From Mesorhizobium sp. LHD-90 (GTDB lineage: Bacteria > Pseudomonadota > Alphaproteobacteria > Rhizobiales > Rhizobiaceae), in NCBI RefSeq assembly GCF_030929505.1, contig NZ_JAVFVV010000005.1:1-64000 (forward strand): a DNA stretch of 64,000 bases, given 5' to 3'. Both the position numbers and the translations under genes were made by a program. Below, one piece after another: positions 1-9,290 of the stretch. The notes beneath the pieces are model-generated. The model was not told the origin of the DNA. It searched no databases and was given only the letters and a program-made list of their open reading frames with translations. Position 1 is the first letter of the stretch; each line of letters begins with the position of its first letter.

Positions 1-120
1 GCCGCGATAACGTCAAGGCGAGAGCGTCGGGAGACAGCGACATCGAAGGATCCTTCTTTGGCGAGACGAATCCTTCATTCCAACTGATTCTCGGCCTCTC
101 GCCTAATCACTGTCGTGTAG

Positions 121-831
121 TGTGCCGACGGTTGCAACGTCGTGCTTAACTCCTTCAGCGACACGGCTGAGGACCACGCCTTCGCGACCGGAATCGAGAA
201 AGAGTTCGGCGTCAAGGCGATCTATGTGCAGGCCGACATGGCGAAACCCAACCAATGCCGGGCGCTGGTCGCCAAAGCCGCCGAGGTCTTCGGCACGGTC
301 GACATGCTGGTCAACAATGCCGGCGTCCAGCATGTCGCGCCGGTCGAGGAGTTCCCGATCGCCAAATGGGACCAGATCATCGCCATCAACCTGTCGTCGG
401 CCTTCCATACCTCCGCGGCAGCCATTCCGATCATGAAGAAGGCAGGCGGCGGCCGCATCGTCAACATCGCCTCCGCCCACGGCCTCGTCGCCTCGCCGTT
501 CAAGTCGGCGTATGTCTCGGCCAAGCACGGCATCATGGGCCTGACCAAGACGATCGCGCTGGAAGTCGCCCGCGATGGCATCACCTGCAACGCCATCTGC
601 CCCGGCTATGTGCTGACCCCGCTGGTCGAGGCGCAGATCCCCGACCAGATGAAGGCGCACAACATGGACCGCGAGACTGTCATCCGCGAGGTCATGCTCG
701 ACAAGCAGCCGACCAAGGAATTCGTCACCGTCGAACAGATCGCCGCCACCGCCGCGTTCCTGTGCTCGCCCGAGGCCGCGCAGATCAACGGGACGCATGT
801 TTCGGTCGACGGCGGTTGGACGGCGGCATGA
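121..831 (+). pseudogene. bdhA: D-3-hydroxybutyrate dehydrogenase, 5'-truncated
   Basis: Reads as the bulk of an NAD-dependent short-chain dehydrogenase that oxidises 3-hydroxybutyrate from PHB breakdown to acetoacetate. Visible are NNAG, the catalytic Ser in NIASAHG, the Tyr/Lys pair in AYVSAKHG and the family-like ending VDGGWTA. The Rossmann start (TGxxxGIG, about the first 27 residues) is missing. Homology runs back to about base 121, just after an in-frame TAG at 118-120, and no forward frame in bases 1-120 supplies the lost part. A GTG at 142 could start a 229-residue protein, but it would lack the cofactor loop, so I call it a broken gene. The upstream 120 bases hold a different open frame running in from the window edge, which I cannot identify. 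Confidence 0.7.
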
Positions 832-877
832 TTTTTTCGCCCGTTGGAACAGGCAACCCTGCCATCTTGCCGTTCTC

Positions 878-1510
878 TCAACCGACCGGCTGCAAGGTCC
901 GTTCGACGATCTTGACCAGTCCGCGCACCGCCTTGCGCTGCTGGGCGGGGTCGGTCAGGCGCGATTTCATGCCCTCGATGCCGTCGAGCAGGAACTGCGC
1001 CAGCATTTCTGGCGAAAGCTCGCCGGCGGCGAGGTCGACGCCGCTACGCTGCGCCTCAACCGTGATGGCGTCGCGCATGATGCCGCCGAGGTCGCGCTTC
1101 CACGAGAGCAGGAGATCGGCGGCAAGTTTGCTCTTGGCGTCAAGGATGTCGGCGCCGTGCGGCGAGGCCGCTATCTCGGAAAAGATCGAGATCATGCAGG
1201 AATCGATCGCCGCGTTCATCCGCTCCGAAAACGTTCCCTCCGTGGCCAGCGCGGCGCGCGCCTTGCCGAAGGATTCGTCGACCAGGCTGGCGGCAATGGC
1301 GCGGTAGATGTCCGCCTTGTTGCGAAACAGCAGGTAGAGCGCAGGGCGCGACATCTCGGCCGCCTTGGCGATGTCGTCCATGGTGACGCGCGAATAGCCG
1401 TAGGCGAGGAAAACCTTCATCGCCGCCCGCAGTATGCGGGAACGCTTGCCGTCCTCCGCCGTTGCATCGGGCGGGGTCGGATTTTCGGCTTGGCGAAGGC
1501 TACTTGACAT
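878..1510 (-). CDS. TetR/AcrR family transcriptional regulator
   Basis: A 210-residue protein with a TetR N-terminal helix-turn-helix at about residues 20-66 ([20 protein letters not shown], then [16 protein letters not shown]) and an unspecific ligand-binding C-terminal half. The ATG at 1510 is chosen because the HTH begins about 20 residues later and the frame further upstream runs into iorA. It is transcribed away from the iorA-iorB pair across a short gap containing a TGAC-N7-GTCA inverted repeat. By layout it probably represses that operon and itself; the inducer is unknown. It converges on the truncated bdhA. Confidence 0.85.
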   Translation of the reverse strand: MSSSLRQAENPTPPDATAEDGKRSRILRAAMKVFLAYGYSRVTMDDIAKAAEMSRPALYLLFRNKADIYRAIAASLVDESFGKARAALATEGTFSERMNAAIDSCMISIFSEIAASPHGADILDAKSKLAADLLLSWKRDLGGIMRDAITVEAQRSGVDLAAGELSPEMLAQFLLDGIEGMKSRLTDPAQQRKAVRGLVKIVERTLQPVG

Positions 1511-1535
1511 TTTGACGGATTTTGTCAGATTGTTA
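1504..1535 (+). promoter_or_regulatory. Candidate TetR operator and iorA promoter
   Basis: A TTGACA hexamer lies at 1504-1509, and the inverted repeat TGAC (1513-1516) / GTCA (1524-1527) follows directly in the gap between the divergent tetR and iorA genes. TetR repressors usually bind palindromes in such gaps. The -10 element is not clear, so this is a candidate site only. Confidence 0.4.
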
Positions 1536-1585
1536 CAACAAGTCAAGTCCGCCTTCCTACCCGCTGGCAGAAGGATTGCCAATCC

Positions 1586-2047
1586 ATGCGCCTGATCGTC
1601 GATGGAAAACCCACGGAAATCAACGCCGATCCGGAAATGCCGCTGCTGTGGGCGCTGCGCGACATCGCCGGCAAGACCGGCCCGAAATTCGGCTGCGGAA
1701 TCGCCATGTGCGGCGCCTGCACGGTGCATGTCGGCGGGTCGCCGGTGCGCTCCTGCTCGCTGCCGCTCGGGCAGGTCGACGGCGAGGTGCTGACCATCGA
1801 GGGCTTGGCGCGGGAAGGCAAGCTGCATCCGGTGCAGCAGGCCTGGCTGGAGGAGCAGGTGGCGCAATGCGGCTACTGCCAGGCCGGCCAGATCATGAGC
1901 GCCGTCGCCCTGCTCGACCAGGTCGCCGACCCGACCGACGAGGACATAGACGCGGCGATGAGCGGCAACCTCTGCCGCTGCGGCACCTATCCGAAGATCC
2001 GTACCGCCATCAAGAAGGCGGCAGCACTCAAGACGGCGGGGATCTGA
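1586..2047 (+). CDS. iorA: Isoquinoline 1-oxidoreductase-type small subunit, [2Fe-2S] protein
   Basis: A 153-residue electron-transfer subunit of a molybdenum hydroxylase. The N-terminal plant-type ferredoxin motif [12 protein letters not shown] (about residues 37-48) and the C-terminal helical-bundle cluster motifs CGYCQAG and CRCGTY (about 94-134) are all present, so both [2Fe-2S] sites look intact. It ends 2 bases before the large-subunit start, a coupled arrangement. The two-gene layout without an FAD subunit is that of IorAB and periplasmic aldehyde oxidoreductases, where electrons leave to a cytochrome or quinone. The substrate cannot be told; an N-heterocycle or an aldehyde are both possible. 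The symbol denotes the family. Confidence 0.85.
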   Translation: MRLIVDGKPTEINADPEMPLLWALRDIAGKTGPKFGCGIAMCGACTVHVGGSPVRSCSLPLGQVDGEVLTIEGLAREGKLHPVQQAWLEEQVAQCGYCQAGQIMSAVALLDQVADPTDEDIDAAMSGNLCRCGTYPKIRTAIKKAAALKTAGI

Positions 2048-2049
2048 CC

Positions 2050-4326
2050 ATGGCCAGCCTCGGAAAAATCACCCGCCGCGCCTTCCTGTTCGGCGCCGCC
2101 GCCGTCGCCGGCGGGGCGGTCTTCGGCTACTGGTATGTCAGCACCCCCTATGAAAATCCGCTGGAAGGCGACCTTGCCGAGGGCGAGGCCACCTTCAACC
2201 CCTACGTCAAGATCGCCGGCGACAACACGATCACCGTGATCGCGCCGCGCGCCGAGATGGGTCAGGGCATCTCGACGACGCTCGCCGCGCTGGTGGCGGA
2301 GGAACTCGACGTGCCGCTGGAAGGCCTGAAGGTCGAGCACGGTCCCGCCTCCTGGGCCTACTACAATTCGGCGATGATCGAGGAGGGCGGGCCTTTTGCC
2401 TTCTACGACGAGAGCGTGACCGCCGAGGTCATGCGCTCCGTCATGGGCGGCGTCGCCAAGGTCTTCGGCCTGCAAGGCACCGGCGGTTCCGCCTCGACCC
2501 GCGACGGTTTCATAAAATTGCGGCAGGCGGGCGCCGCCGCCCGACTGATGCTGGTCGAGGCGGCCGCCGCGCGACTGAAGGTGCCGGCCGGCGAGCTGAA
2601 GACAGCCGCCGGCAGCGTCGTGCACGAGGCATCGGGCCGCTCGCTGACCTATGGCGAGGTGGCTCTGGACGCGGCGAAGCTTTCGCCGCCCGCCGATCCG
2701 CCGCTCAAGGAAAAGTCGGCATGGACACTGCTCGGCAAGCCGCAGAAGCGTGTCGACATGCTGGCCAAGGTCACGGGCGCACCGGTCTTCGGCATGGACG
2801 TCATGCTACCGGACATGTTGTTCGGCACGGTAATACTCAGTCCGCGTTTCTGGGCGGCGCCAATCAAGGCCGATCTATCCAAGGCCGAGAAGATGCCCGG
2901 CGTGATAAGGATCGTGCCGCTCGCCACGAACTACGGGCACGGTTTTGGCGTCATCGCCGAAAACACCTGGGCGGCTTTCAGGGCCGCCGAGGCCATCGAG
3001 GCCGAGTGGGACGCGCCCGAATATCCGCCGGACAGCGCAGGGATTGCCAAGGTGCTGACCGACGGCCTTGCCTCGCCGGACGGCTCGGCGATGCGCGACG
3101 ACGGCGATGTCGATATCGCCTTCGCCGACGCGCCGCGCGAAAGAATCGTCGAGGCGGACTATTTCGTGCCCTATCTCGCCCATGCCGCCATGGAGCCGAT
3201 GAACGCCACGGCGCGGTTCAGCGACGGCGTGCTCGACCTGTGGGCCGGCAACCAGGCGCCGACCATCACCCGCAGTCTCTGCGCCACGGCGCTCGGCATC
3301 GACCAGCACAAGGTCAATGTGCACACGCCATCGCTCGGTGGCGGTTTCGGCCGGCGCGTCGAGGTCGACTTTTCGCTCTGCGCCGCGCTGATGGCGAGGG
3401 AGACTGGTGGCCGTCCGGTCAAGGTCGTGTGGACGCGCGAGCAGGACATGCGCCACGACGCTTACCGGCCGGCCGCGGCGGGACGATTCCAGGCGCGGCT
3501 CGGCGACGACGGCGCGCCCGTCGCACTCGACATGAAGATCTCCTCGCCCTCGGTCATGGCCAGCACCTTGCGGCGGCTGTTCCCGTCCATGTCGCCGCTC
3601 GGGCCGGACAGGACCATCGTCGACGGCGCCTACAACCAGCCCTACACGATCCCGGATTATCGGGTGACCGGCATTGCCGCCCCTGTCACGGTGCCGGTCG
3701 GCTCCTGGCGCTCTGTCGGCAGTTCGATCAACGGCTTTTTCCATGAAGGTTTTCTGGACGAGATCGCGGTCGCCGGCAAAACCGATCCGGTCGCGCTGCG
3801 CAAGCGGCTGATGGCCGGCTATCCCGCCGCCGTGAAAGTCGTCGAGAAGGTTGCGGCGATGGCCAAGTGGGGTGAGCGCCTGCCGGCCGGCAAAGCGAAG
3901 GGTATCGCCTTCACCCTGTCTTTCGGCAGTTGGGTCGGCGAGGTCGTGCAGGTCGCCCAAATGCCTGCCGGCATCCGCATCGAAAAAGTCTGGATTGCCG
4001 CCGATGTCGGCACCGCACTCGATCCCGGCATCATCGAGGCGCAACTGATATCCGGCGCGATCTACGGCCTGTCGGCGGCGATGGGCCAGGAGATCACCTT
4101 TGCCGACGGCGCGGTCGAGCAATCGAATTTCCATGATTTCGACGCCATGCGCATCGGCCAGTGCCCCGTATTTGAAGTCGCGATCCTGGAGAATTTTCAC
4201 AAGATGGGCGGCGTCGGCGAAATCGGCACGCCGCCGGCCGCCCCGGCGCTGGCCAACGCGGTGTTCGCGCTCACCGGAAAGCGCCTCCGTTCCCTGCCGC
4301 TCGGCAAGGAGGTGACGTTCGCCTGA
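2050..4326 (+). CDS. iorB: Isoquinoline 1-oxidoreductase-type molybdopterin large subunit, Tat-exported
   Basis: A 758-residue molybdenum-cofactor subunit. It opens with a twin-arginine signal (ITRRAFLFGAAAVAGGAVFG, about residues 6-25), so the folded enzyme is probably exported with its small subunit bound. Cofactor-binding features include MGQGIST (about 70), GGGFGRRVEVD in the middle and the C-terminal GGVGEIGTPPAAPALANAV, which carries the catalytic Glu region typical of the family. The ATG at 2050 fits the Tat leader and the 2-base gap after iorA. Length matches IorB. No XdhC-type chaperone lies in the window. A long inverted repeat starts immediately after the stop codon. Confidence 0.88.
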   Translation: MASLGKITRRAFLFGAAAVAGGAVFGYWYVSTPYENPLEGDLAEGEATFNPYVKIAGDNTITVIAPRAEMGQGISTTLAALVAEELDVPLEGLKVEHGPASWAYYNSAMIEEGGPFAFYDESVTAEVMRSVMGGVAKVFGLQGTGGSASTRDGFIKLRQAGAAARLMLVEAAAARLKVPAGELKTAAGSVVHEASGRSLTYGEVALDAAKLSPPADPPLKEKSAWTLLGKPQKRVDMLAKVTGAPVFGMDVMLPDMLFGTVILSPRFWAAPIKADLSKAEKMPGVIRIVPLATNYGHGFGVIAENTWAAFRAAEAIEAEWDAPEYPPDSAGIAKVLTDGLASPDGSAMRDDGDVDIAFADAPRERIVEADYFVPYLAHAAMEPMNATARFSDGVLDLWAGNQAPTITRSLCATALGIDQHKVNVHTPSLGGGFGRRVEVDFSLCAALMARETGGRPVKVVWTREQDMRHDAYRPAAAGRFQARLGDDGAPVALDMKISSPSVMASTLRRLFPSMSPLGPDRTIVDGAYNQPYTIPDYRVTGIAAPVTVPVGSWRSVGSSINGFFHEGFLDEIAVAGKTDPVALRKRLMAGYPAAVKVVEKVAAMAKWGERLPAGKAKGIAFTLSFGSWVGEVVQVAQMPAGIRIEKVWIAADVGTALDPGIIEAQLISGAIYGLSAAMGQEITFADGAVEQSNFHDFDAMRIGQCPVFEVAILENFHKMGGVGEIGTPPAAPALANAVFALTGKRLRSLPLGKEVTFA

Positions 4327-4475
4327 GAGCCTGTCTCGAAACACGTGAGGGCGGGCTGCAAATGCGGATTTCGGGGTCGCGAAGCGACGAGCGCAGCGTA
4401 CGTGCAGGTACGTGAGCACCGGAAGCGCAGAAAATCGCATTTGCAGCCCGCCCTCACGTGTTTCGAGACGGGCTC
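4327..4475. repeat. Large intergenic palindrome (40-bp arms, 69-bp loop)
   Basis: The arms 4327-4366 and 4436-4475 are reverse complements at 39 of 40 positions by direct comparison (core TCTCGAAACACGTGAGGGCG). The left arm begins at the base after the iorB stop. The loop holds smaller stems such as GTACGTGCAGGTACG. A diverged single arm recurs at 51390-51428, again right after a stop codon, so this is a dispersed repeat family. It may act as a terminator for iorB. The rest of the gap to 4744 shows no gene. Confidence 0.85.
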
Positions 4476-4744
4476 TGAGCTATGCGACAATATTGCTGAC
4501 GCCTGCTGCCATTATGCAACCTTGCCGCGAAAGCAGGCTTTCTCGGCACCTCGAGGCCGCAAGGCTCAATTCCGCCGGTTTGTTTTGATCGGTTGATAAA
4601 AAATTCTCACTTTTGGGTGAGAACCAGATGTTGTACGTGTCCGGCGGCTTCCCGGTGGCTTGTCGACCGGGCGTGCAAGTGCGGCTGTGCGTACCCATAT
4701 GCGGTGCTGCAAAGGTCCGGTTCGTTCGGCAAACGGAAGCGATC

Positions 4745-5881
4745 ATGGCTAAGTTCAGGTTCCACAAGCTTGCCGCTGTCATTGTGCTCGTCGGATTCGC
4801 GGCATGGATGGGTACAGGCAAGTTCTCGTCGGTCGGCAGCGCGGCACAGGACGCCGAGGCGGCGAAAGCCGCTGAGCAAGCCGACAAGCCGGCCGCGCCG
4901 CTGCGCACTGTCGCTGTGCTTGCCCCGCCTCGCGTCCAGCATGCGCGCGCCATCCGCATTTCCGGCAGGACCGACGCCGAAAAGCGCGTCACGCTCGCCA
5001 CCCGCGTCATGGGTGTCATCGAGCGCCTGCCGATCAAGCAGGGCCAGCGCGTCGAGCGCGGCGACCTGATCCTGCGGCTGGAAGCTTCGGACAAGGAGGC
5101 CCAGATCCGCATGGCCGAAAGCACTGTCACGCAGCGCCAGGCGGAATTCGACGCCTCCGAGAAACTGGCGAAGGGCGGCAGTGCGCCGAAGCTCCAGGTC
5201 GACCAGGCGCGCGCCGCGCTCGCCACGGCCCAGGCGCAGTTGGAAAGCGCCAAGGCGGAGCTTGCCCAGCATGAGATCTACGCCCCCTTCAACGGCGTCA
5301 TCGACCGCCTGCCCGTGCAGCGCGGCAGCGCCATTCTGGCGGGCTCGGAGGTGGCGACGCTGATCAATCTCGACCCGCTGCTCGCCATCGGCGAGGTCAG
5401 CGAGCGCGACCTGAAATACATACGGCTCGGCGGCAAGGCGGACATTCGGCTGGTCGATGGAACGAGCGTCGAGGGCACGCTGCGCTACATCAGCCGCGAT
5501 GCCACGTCCGCCACCCGCACCTTCCGCATCGAGGTGGCGATCCCCAACGAGGACAAGAGCCTGCCCGCCGGCATGACCGCCGAGATCGTATTGCGCGCAG
5601 AGCCGACGGACGCGGTGGTGCTGCCGCGCTCGGTTGTGACGCTCTCCGACGCCGGCGACATCGGCATCCGCGCCGTCGATGCGCAAGACAAGGTAGTGTT
5701 CTTCCCGATCGACATCGTCGACGACACGCCCAAGGGGCTGGTTCTCGGCGGCATTCCCGCCGAGGCCCGGGTCATCGTCGCCGGCCAGGACCTCGTCGCC
5801 GAGGGCGTCCAGGTCAAGGCCGTTCCGGCCGACGAAGCGACGATCAAGAAGCTGGTCGGCGACGCCGCCGGCACCAATTAA
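4745..5881 (+). CDS. RND efflux periplasmic adaptor (membrane fusion protein)
   Basis: A 378-residue HlyD/AcrA-type adaptor linking an inner-membrane RND pump to an outer-membrane channel. It has an N-terminal hydrophobic anchor or signal (KLAAVIVLVGFAAWMG), an A/E/K-rich linker, a lipoyl-like half (KQGQRVERGDLILRLEASDK), a coiled-coil hairpin (about residues 120-175), the second lipoyl half (APFNGVIDRLPVQRG) and a beta-barrel. The ATG at 4745 gives the leader; the reading frame is open further upstream but lacks signal-like sequence. The pump gene follows 27 bases later. No outer-membrane factor or dedicated regulator is adjacent. Confidence 0.85.
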   Translation: MAKFRFHKLAAVIVLVGFAAWMGTGKFSSVGSAAQDAEAAKAAEQADKPAAPLRTVAVLAPPRVQHARAIRISGRTDAEKRVTLATRVMGVIERLPIKQGQRVERGDLILRLEASDKEAQIRMAESTVTQRQAEFDASEKLAKGGSAPKLQVDQARAALATAQAQLESAKAELAQHEIYAPFNGVIDRLPVQRGSAILAGSEVATLINLDPLLAIGEVSERDLKYIRLGGKADIRLVDGTSVEGTLRYISRDATSATRTFRIEVAIPNEDKSLPAGMTAEIVLRAEPTDAVVLPRSVVTLSDAGDIGIRAVDAQDKVVFFPIDIVDDTPKGLVLGGIPAEARVIVAGQDLVAEGVQVKAVPADEATIKKLVGDAAGTN

Positions 5882-5908
5882 CGTCAACGAGGCGAAAGAC
5901 GAGAAGCT

Positions 5909-8900
5909 ATGGACATCGTCGGCCTTGCCATACGCAACGCGCGCCTGACTCTATCGGTTCTCATCTTCCTGGTGATCGCCGGCGCCTTGGCCTATCGGGC
6001 GGTGCCGAAGGAGGCCGAGCCGGACGTCGCCATCCCGATCATGTATGTCAGCCTGGTCTACCAGGGCATCTCGCCGGAGGACGCCGAGCGCCTGCTGCTG
6101 CGGCCGGTTGAGTCGCAACTGAAGAGCCTCAAGGGGCTCAAGGAGATGAAATCCAACGCCTTCCAGGGCGGCGCCAACGTCATCGTCGAGTTCGATCCTT
6201 CGGTCGACCTCGGCGACGCCCTCATCGACACCCGCAACAAGGTGCAGGACGCCAAGCGCGACCTGCCGGCGGGCGTCGAGGAGCCGACCGTCAACGAGGT
6301 CAACCTCTCCGAATTCCCCGTGGTGTTCGTCACGCTGTCCGGCGACATCCCCGAACGCTTGCTGACCGCGGCGGCAAAAACCTTGCGCGACCGCATCGAG
6401 GAAGTGCCGGGCGTTCTGGAAGGCGAAATCCAGGGTTCGCGCGACGAGCTCGTCGAAGCCATCATCGACCCGGTGCGCCTCTCCTCCTACGGGTTGCAGC
6501 TCGACCAGTTGATCCAGGGCATGGGCGCCTCCAACAGCCTCGTCGCCGCCGGCGCGATCGAGGGCTCGGAGGGCAAATACGCCGTCAAGGTGCCGGCGCT
6601 GATCGAGACGCCGGAGGATGTCGCCAACCTACCGGTCGTCGCCGGCCAGGACGCCGTGGTGCGGGTGCGCGACCTCGCCACCGTGCGCTCCACCTTCGAG
6701 GATGCCGAGACCATCGCCCGCATCGACGGCAAGAGCGCCATCACCATCGCGGTGAAGAAGCGCATCGGCGCCAATGTGGTCGAGACCATCGAGGGCTCGA
6801 AGAAGGTCGCCGAGGAATTCGCCGCCCAGAGCAAGCAGACGCTGCCCGACCTCAAGGTGACCTACACCCAGGACAAGTCGATCTTCGTCAACCAGTTGCT
6901 CAACGACCTGCAGAACCATGTGCTGATCGCGGTCATCCTGGTCTTCATTGTCATCCTCTACGCGCTCTCCGGCCGCGCCTCGATGCTGATCGGGCTTGCC
7001 ATCCCGTCATCGTTCCTCATGGGCATCCTGCTGCTCGCGCTGATGGGCTACACGATCAACATGATCGTGCTGTTCAGCCTGATCCTGGCGGTCGGCATGC
7101 TCGTCGACGACGCCATCATCGTCACTGAATATGCCGAGCGCCGCATGTCGGAGGGCATGCCGAAGGCGCAGGCCTTCGAGGAGGCGGCCAAGCGCATGGC
7201 CGGTCCGGTGATCGCCGCGACGCTGACCCGCATCGCCGCCTTCTCGCCGCTGCTGTTTTGGCCGGGCATCGTCGGCGACTTCATGAAATACCTGCCGATC
7301 ACGCTGATCGTCACGCTGGCCGCGTCGATGGCCTATGCGCTGCTCTTCGCGCCGGCGATCGGCGCCATCATCGGCAAGGCGCCGCTGCATGGCGAACACG
7401 AAAACCGCGACGGCGCCTACATGGCGGTGGTCAGGACCGCCGTGCGCTGGCCGATCACCGCGCTCGTCCTGACCGTCCTGCTGCTCGGCGGCGGCATGTT
7501 CGCCTATGTCAAATACGGCAACGGCGTCGAGTTCTTCCCGCAGGTGGAGCCCGACTACGGCCTGCTCTACGTGCATGCGCGCGGCAACCTCTCGCTCGAG
7601 GAGATGGACGCGGCGACCCGCGTCGCCGAGGAGCGCATGCTCGGCTGGCCGGGCATCAAGTCGGTGCTCACCAAGGTCGGCAAGACCCGCGGCGGCGAGG
7701 ACATTCCCGAGGACGTGGTCGGCGTCATCAACTACGAGTTCATCGACTGGCGCGAGCGCAAGTCGGCGCACCATATCCTCGACGAACTGCGCGTCGCCAT
7801 GGCCGGCATTCCCGGCGTCGATGTCGAGGTGCGCGTGCCGGACGCCGGTCCGCCGACCGGCAAGGCGATCCAGGTGCAGCTCTCGGCGACCGACCCGACC
7901 GGCTTGAACGACTACGCCAAACAGGTCGCCGCAGCGGTCGCGAATGTGCCCGGCGTCATCGACCTGTCCGACGGCCTGCCGCCGCCCGGCGTCGACTGGG
8001 CGCTTGAGATCGACCGCGCCAAGGCGGCGCAGTACGGCGTCTCGCCGGTGGCGGTCGGCACGGTGGTACAGCTTGTCACCACCGGCCTGAAGCTGACCGA
8101 CTACCGGCCGCCGGGCGCCGACGACGCCGTCGATATAAGGCTGCGCCTGCCCGAGGACCGCCGCACATTGTCGGCGCTCGACGACCTGCGCATCGAGACG
8201 GCGCAAGGCTCCGTGCCGATCTCCAACTTCGTCACCCGCAAGCCCGAACCCACCGTCGGCGTGCTCAACCGCATCGATGGCAAGCGCACCATCACCATCC
8301 AGGCCAATGTGGCCACGGGTTTCCAGGTAGCGGAAGTGCAGGCCGCCGTCAGCAAGGTGGTCGGCGACATGGCTCAACCTGGCATCGACTGGAAACTGGC
8401 CGGCTCCAACGAGGACAGCGCCGAGGCCGGCGCGTTCCTCATTAATGCCTTCGGCGCGGCGATGTTCTTGATCTTCATCGTGCTGCTCGCGCAGTTCAAC
8501 AAGTTCACCAGTGTCGTGCTGGTGCTGACCTGCGTGGTGATGGCGATCGTCGGAGCCCTGCTCGGCATGCTCTTGACCGGCCAGACTTTTGTCATCGTCA
8601 TGTCCGGCATCGGCTTCATCGCGCTCGCCGGCGTCGTGGTCAACAACAACATCGTGCTCATCGACACCTACGACCGGCTGCGCGAGGAAGGCTGGGAGAA
8701 GGAAGAAGCGGTTCTCCAGACCTGCCGCGAACGCGCGCGCCCCGTCGTTCTCACGGCGGCTTCGGCCATTCTCGGCGTGCTGCCGATAGCTTTCGGCCTC
8801 GGGCTGGAAATCTTCCACCAGGAGACGACGATCAACGCGCCGTCGACGCAATGGTGGATCGCGCTGTCGTCGGCAATCGTCTTCGGCCTGTCCTTCGCCA

Positions 8901-9079
8901 CCGTGCTGACGCTGATCGTGACACCGTCCATGCTGATGGTGTTCACCCGCAGCAAGAACAGCAAGGTCTATGCGTTCTTGCGCAGCCTGAAGCCTATCAC
9001 CACCACCAAGGAGCGAAATGCGGCGGCAGCGGCAAAGTCGGTCGAAGCTCCCGAGCCGTTTCGCAAGGCAGCCGAATAG
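5909..9079 (+). CDS. RND family efflux pump permease
   Basis: A 1056-residue inner-membrane proton-driven transporter of the AcrB/HAE-like superfamily, normal in length. An N-terminal helix is followed by a large periplasmic loop with early porter motifs, then a six-helix group carrying the proton-relay pair in GMLVDDAIIVTEYAERR (about residues 397-413), a second periplasmic loop and a second helical bundle (VVVNNNIVLIDTYDRL). It forms an operon with the preceding adaptor. The sequence resembles the broad efflux RND permease class more than the heavy-metal CusA type, whose Met clusters I do not see. The substrate is unknown. Confidence 0.88.
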   Translation: MDIVGLAIRNARLTLSVLIFLVIAGALAYRAVPKEAEPDVAIPIMYVSLVYQGISPEDAERLLLRPVESQLKSLKGLKEMKSNAFQGGANVIVEFDPSVDLGDALIDTRNKVQDAKRDLPAGVEEPTVNEVNLSEFPVVFVTLSGDIPERLLTAAAKTLRDRIEEVPGVLEGEIQGSRDELVEAIIDPVRLSSYGLQLDQLIQGMGASNSLVAAGAIEGSEGKYAVKVPALIETPEDVANLPVVAGQDAVVRVRDLATVRSTFEDAETIARIDGKSAITIAVKKRIGANVVETIEGSKKVAEEFAAQSKQTLPDLKVTYTQDKSIFVNQLLNDLQNHVLIAVILVFIVILYALSGRASMLIGLAIPSSFLMGILLLALMGYTINMIVLFSLILAVGMLVDDAIIVTEYAERRMSEGMPKAQAFEEAAKRMAGPVIAATLTRIAAFSPLLFWPGIVGDFMKYLPITLIVTLAASMAYALLFAPAIGAIIGKAPLHGEHENRDGAYMAVVRTAVRWPITALVLTVLLLGGGMFAYVKYGNGVEFFPQVEPDYGLLYVHARGNLSLEEMDAATRVAEERMLGWPGIKSVLTKVGKTRGGEDIPEDVVGVINYEFIDWRERKSAHHILDELRVAMAGIPGVDVEVRVPDAGPPTGKAIQVQLSATDPTGLNDYAKQVAAAVANVPGVIDLSDGLPPPGVDWALEIDRAKAAQYGVSPVAVGTVVQLVTTGLKLTDYRPPGADDAVDIRLRLPEDRRTLSALDDLRIETAQGSVPISNFVTRKPEPTVGVLNRIDGKRTITIQANVATGFQVAEVQAAVSKVVGDMAQPGIDWKLAGSNEDSAEAGAFLINAFGAAMFLIFIVLLAQFNKFTSVVLVLTCVVMAIVGALLGMLLTGQTFVIVMSGIGFIALAGVVVNNNIVLIDTYDRLREEGWEKEEAVLQTCRERARPVVLTAASAILGVLPIAFGLGLEIFHQETTINAPSTQWWIALSSAIVFGLSFATVLTLIVTPSMLMVFTRSKNSKVYAFLRSLKPITTTKERNAAAAAKSVEAPEPFRKAAE

Positions 9080-9290
9080 CCTTGTCGACAAGCCCGCCGG
9101 CGTCGCCCTCCAGGGCAGCGCCGGCTTTCGAGGCCGATCCCGTCAAGCCAATTCGCATCCGATCTGTCCGGTCGCCGGCCAAGGCATTGGCCCAGCGCGA
9201 CAAAATCGGCTTCTCGACGGTTCTCGCCGGCGCCTTGTGACGATATGAAGTCACGGTAAAGCAGGGCGGCCGCGAAGGAGGAAGGCGCCG

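Noticed and set aside
4345-4596. Open frame through the palindrome after iorB
   Set aside because: It is produced by the inverted repeat itself and has no protein family resemblance or start signal.
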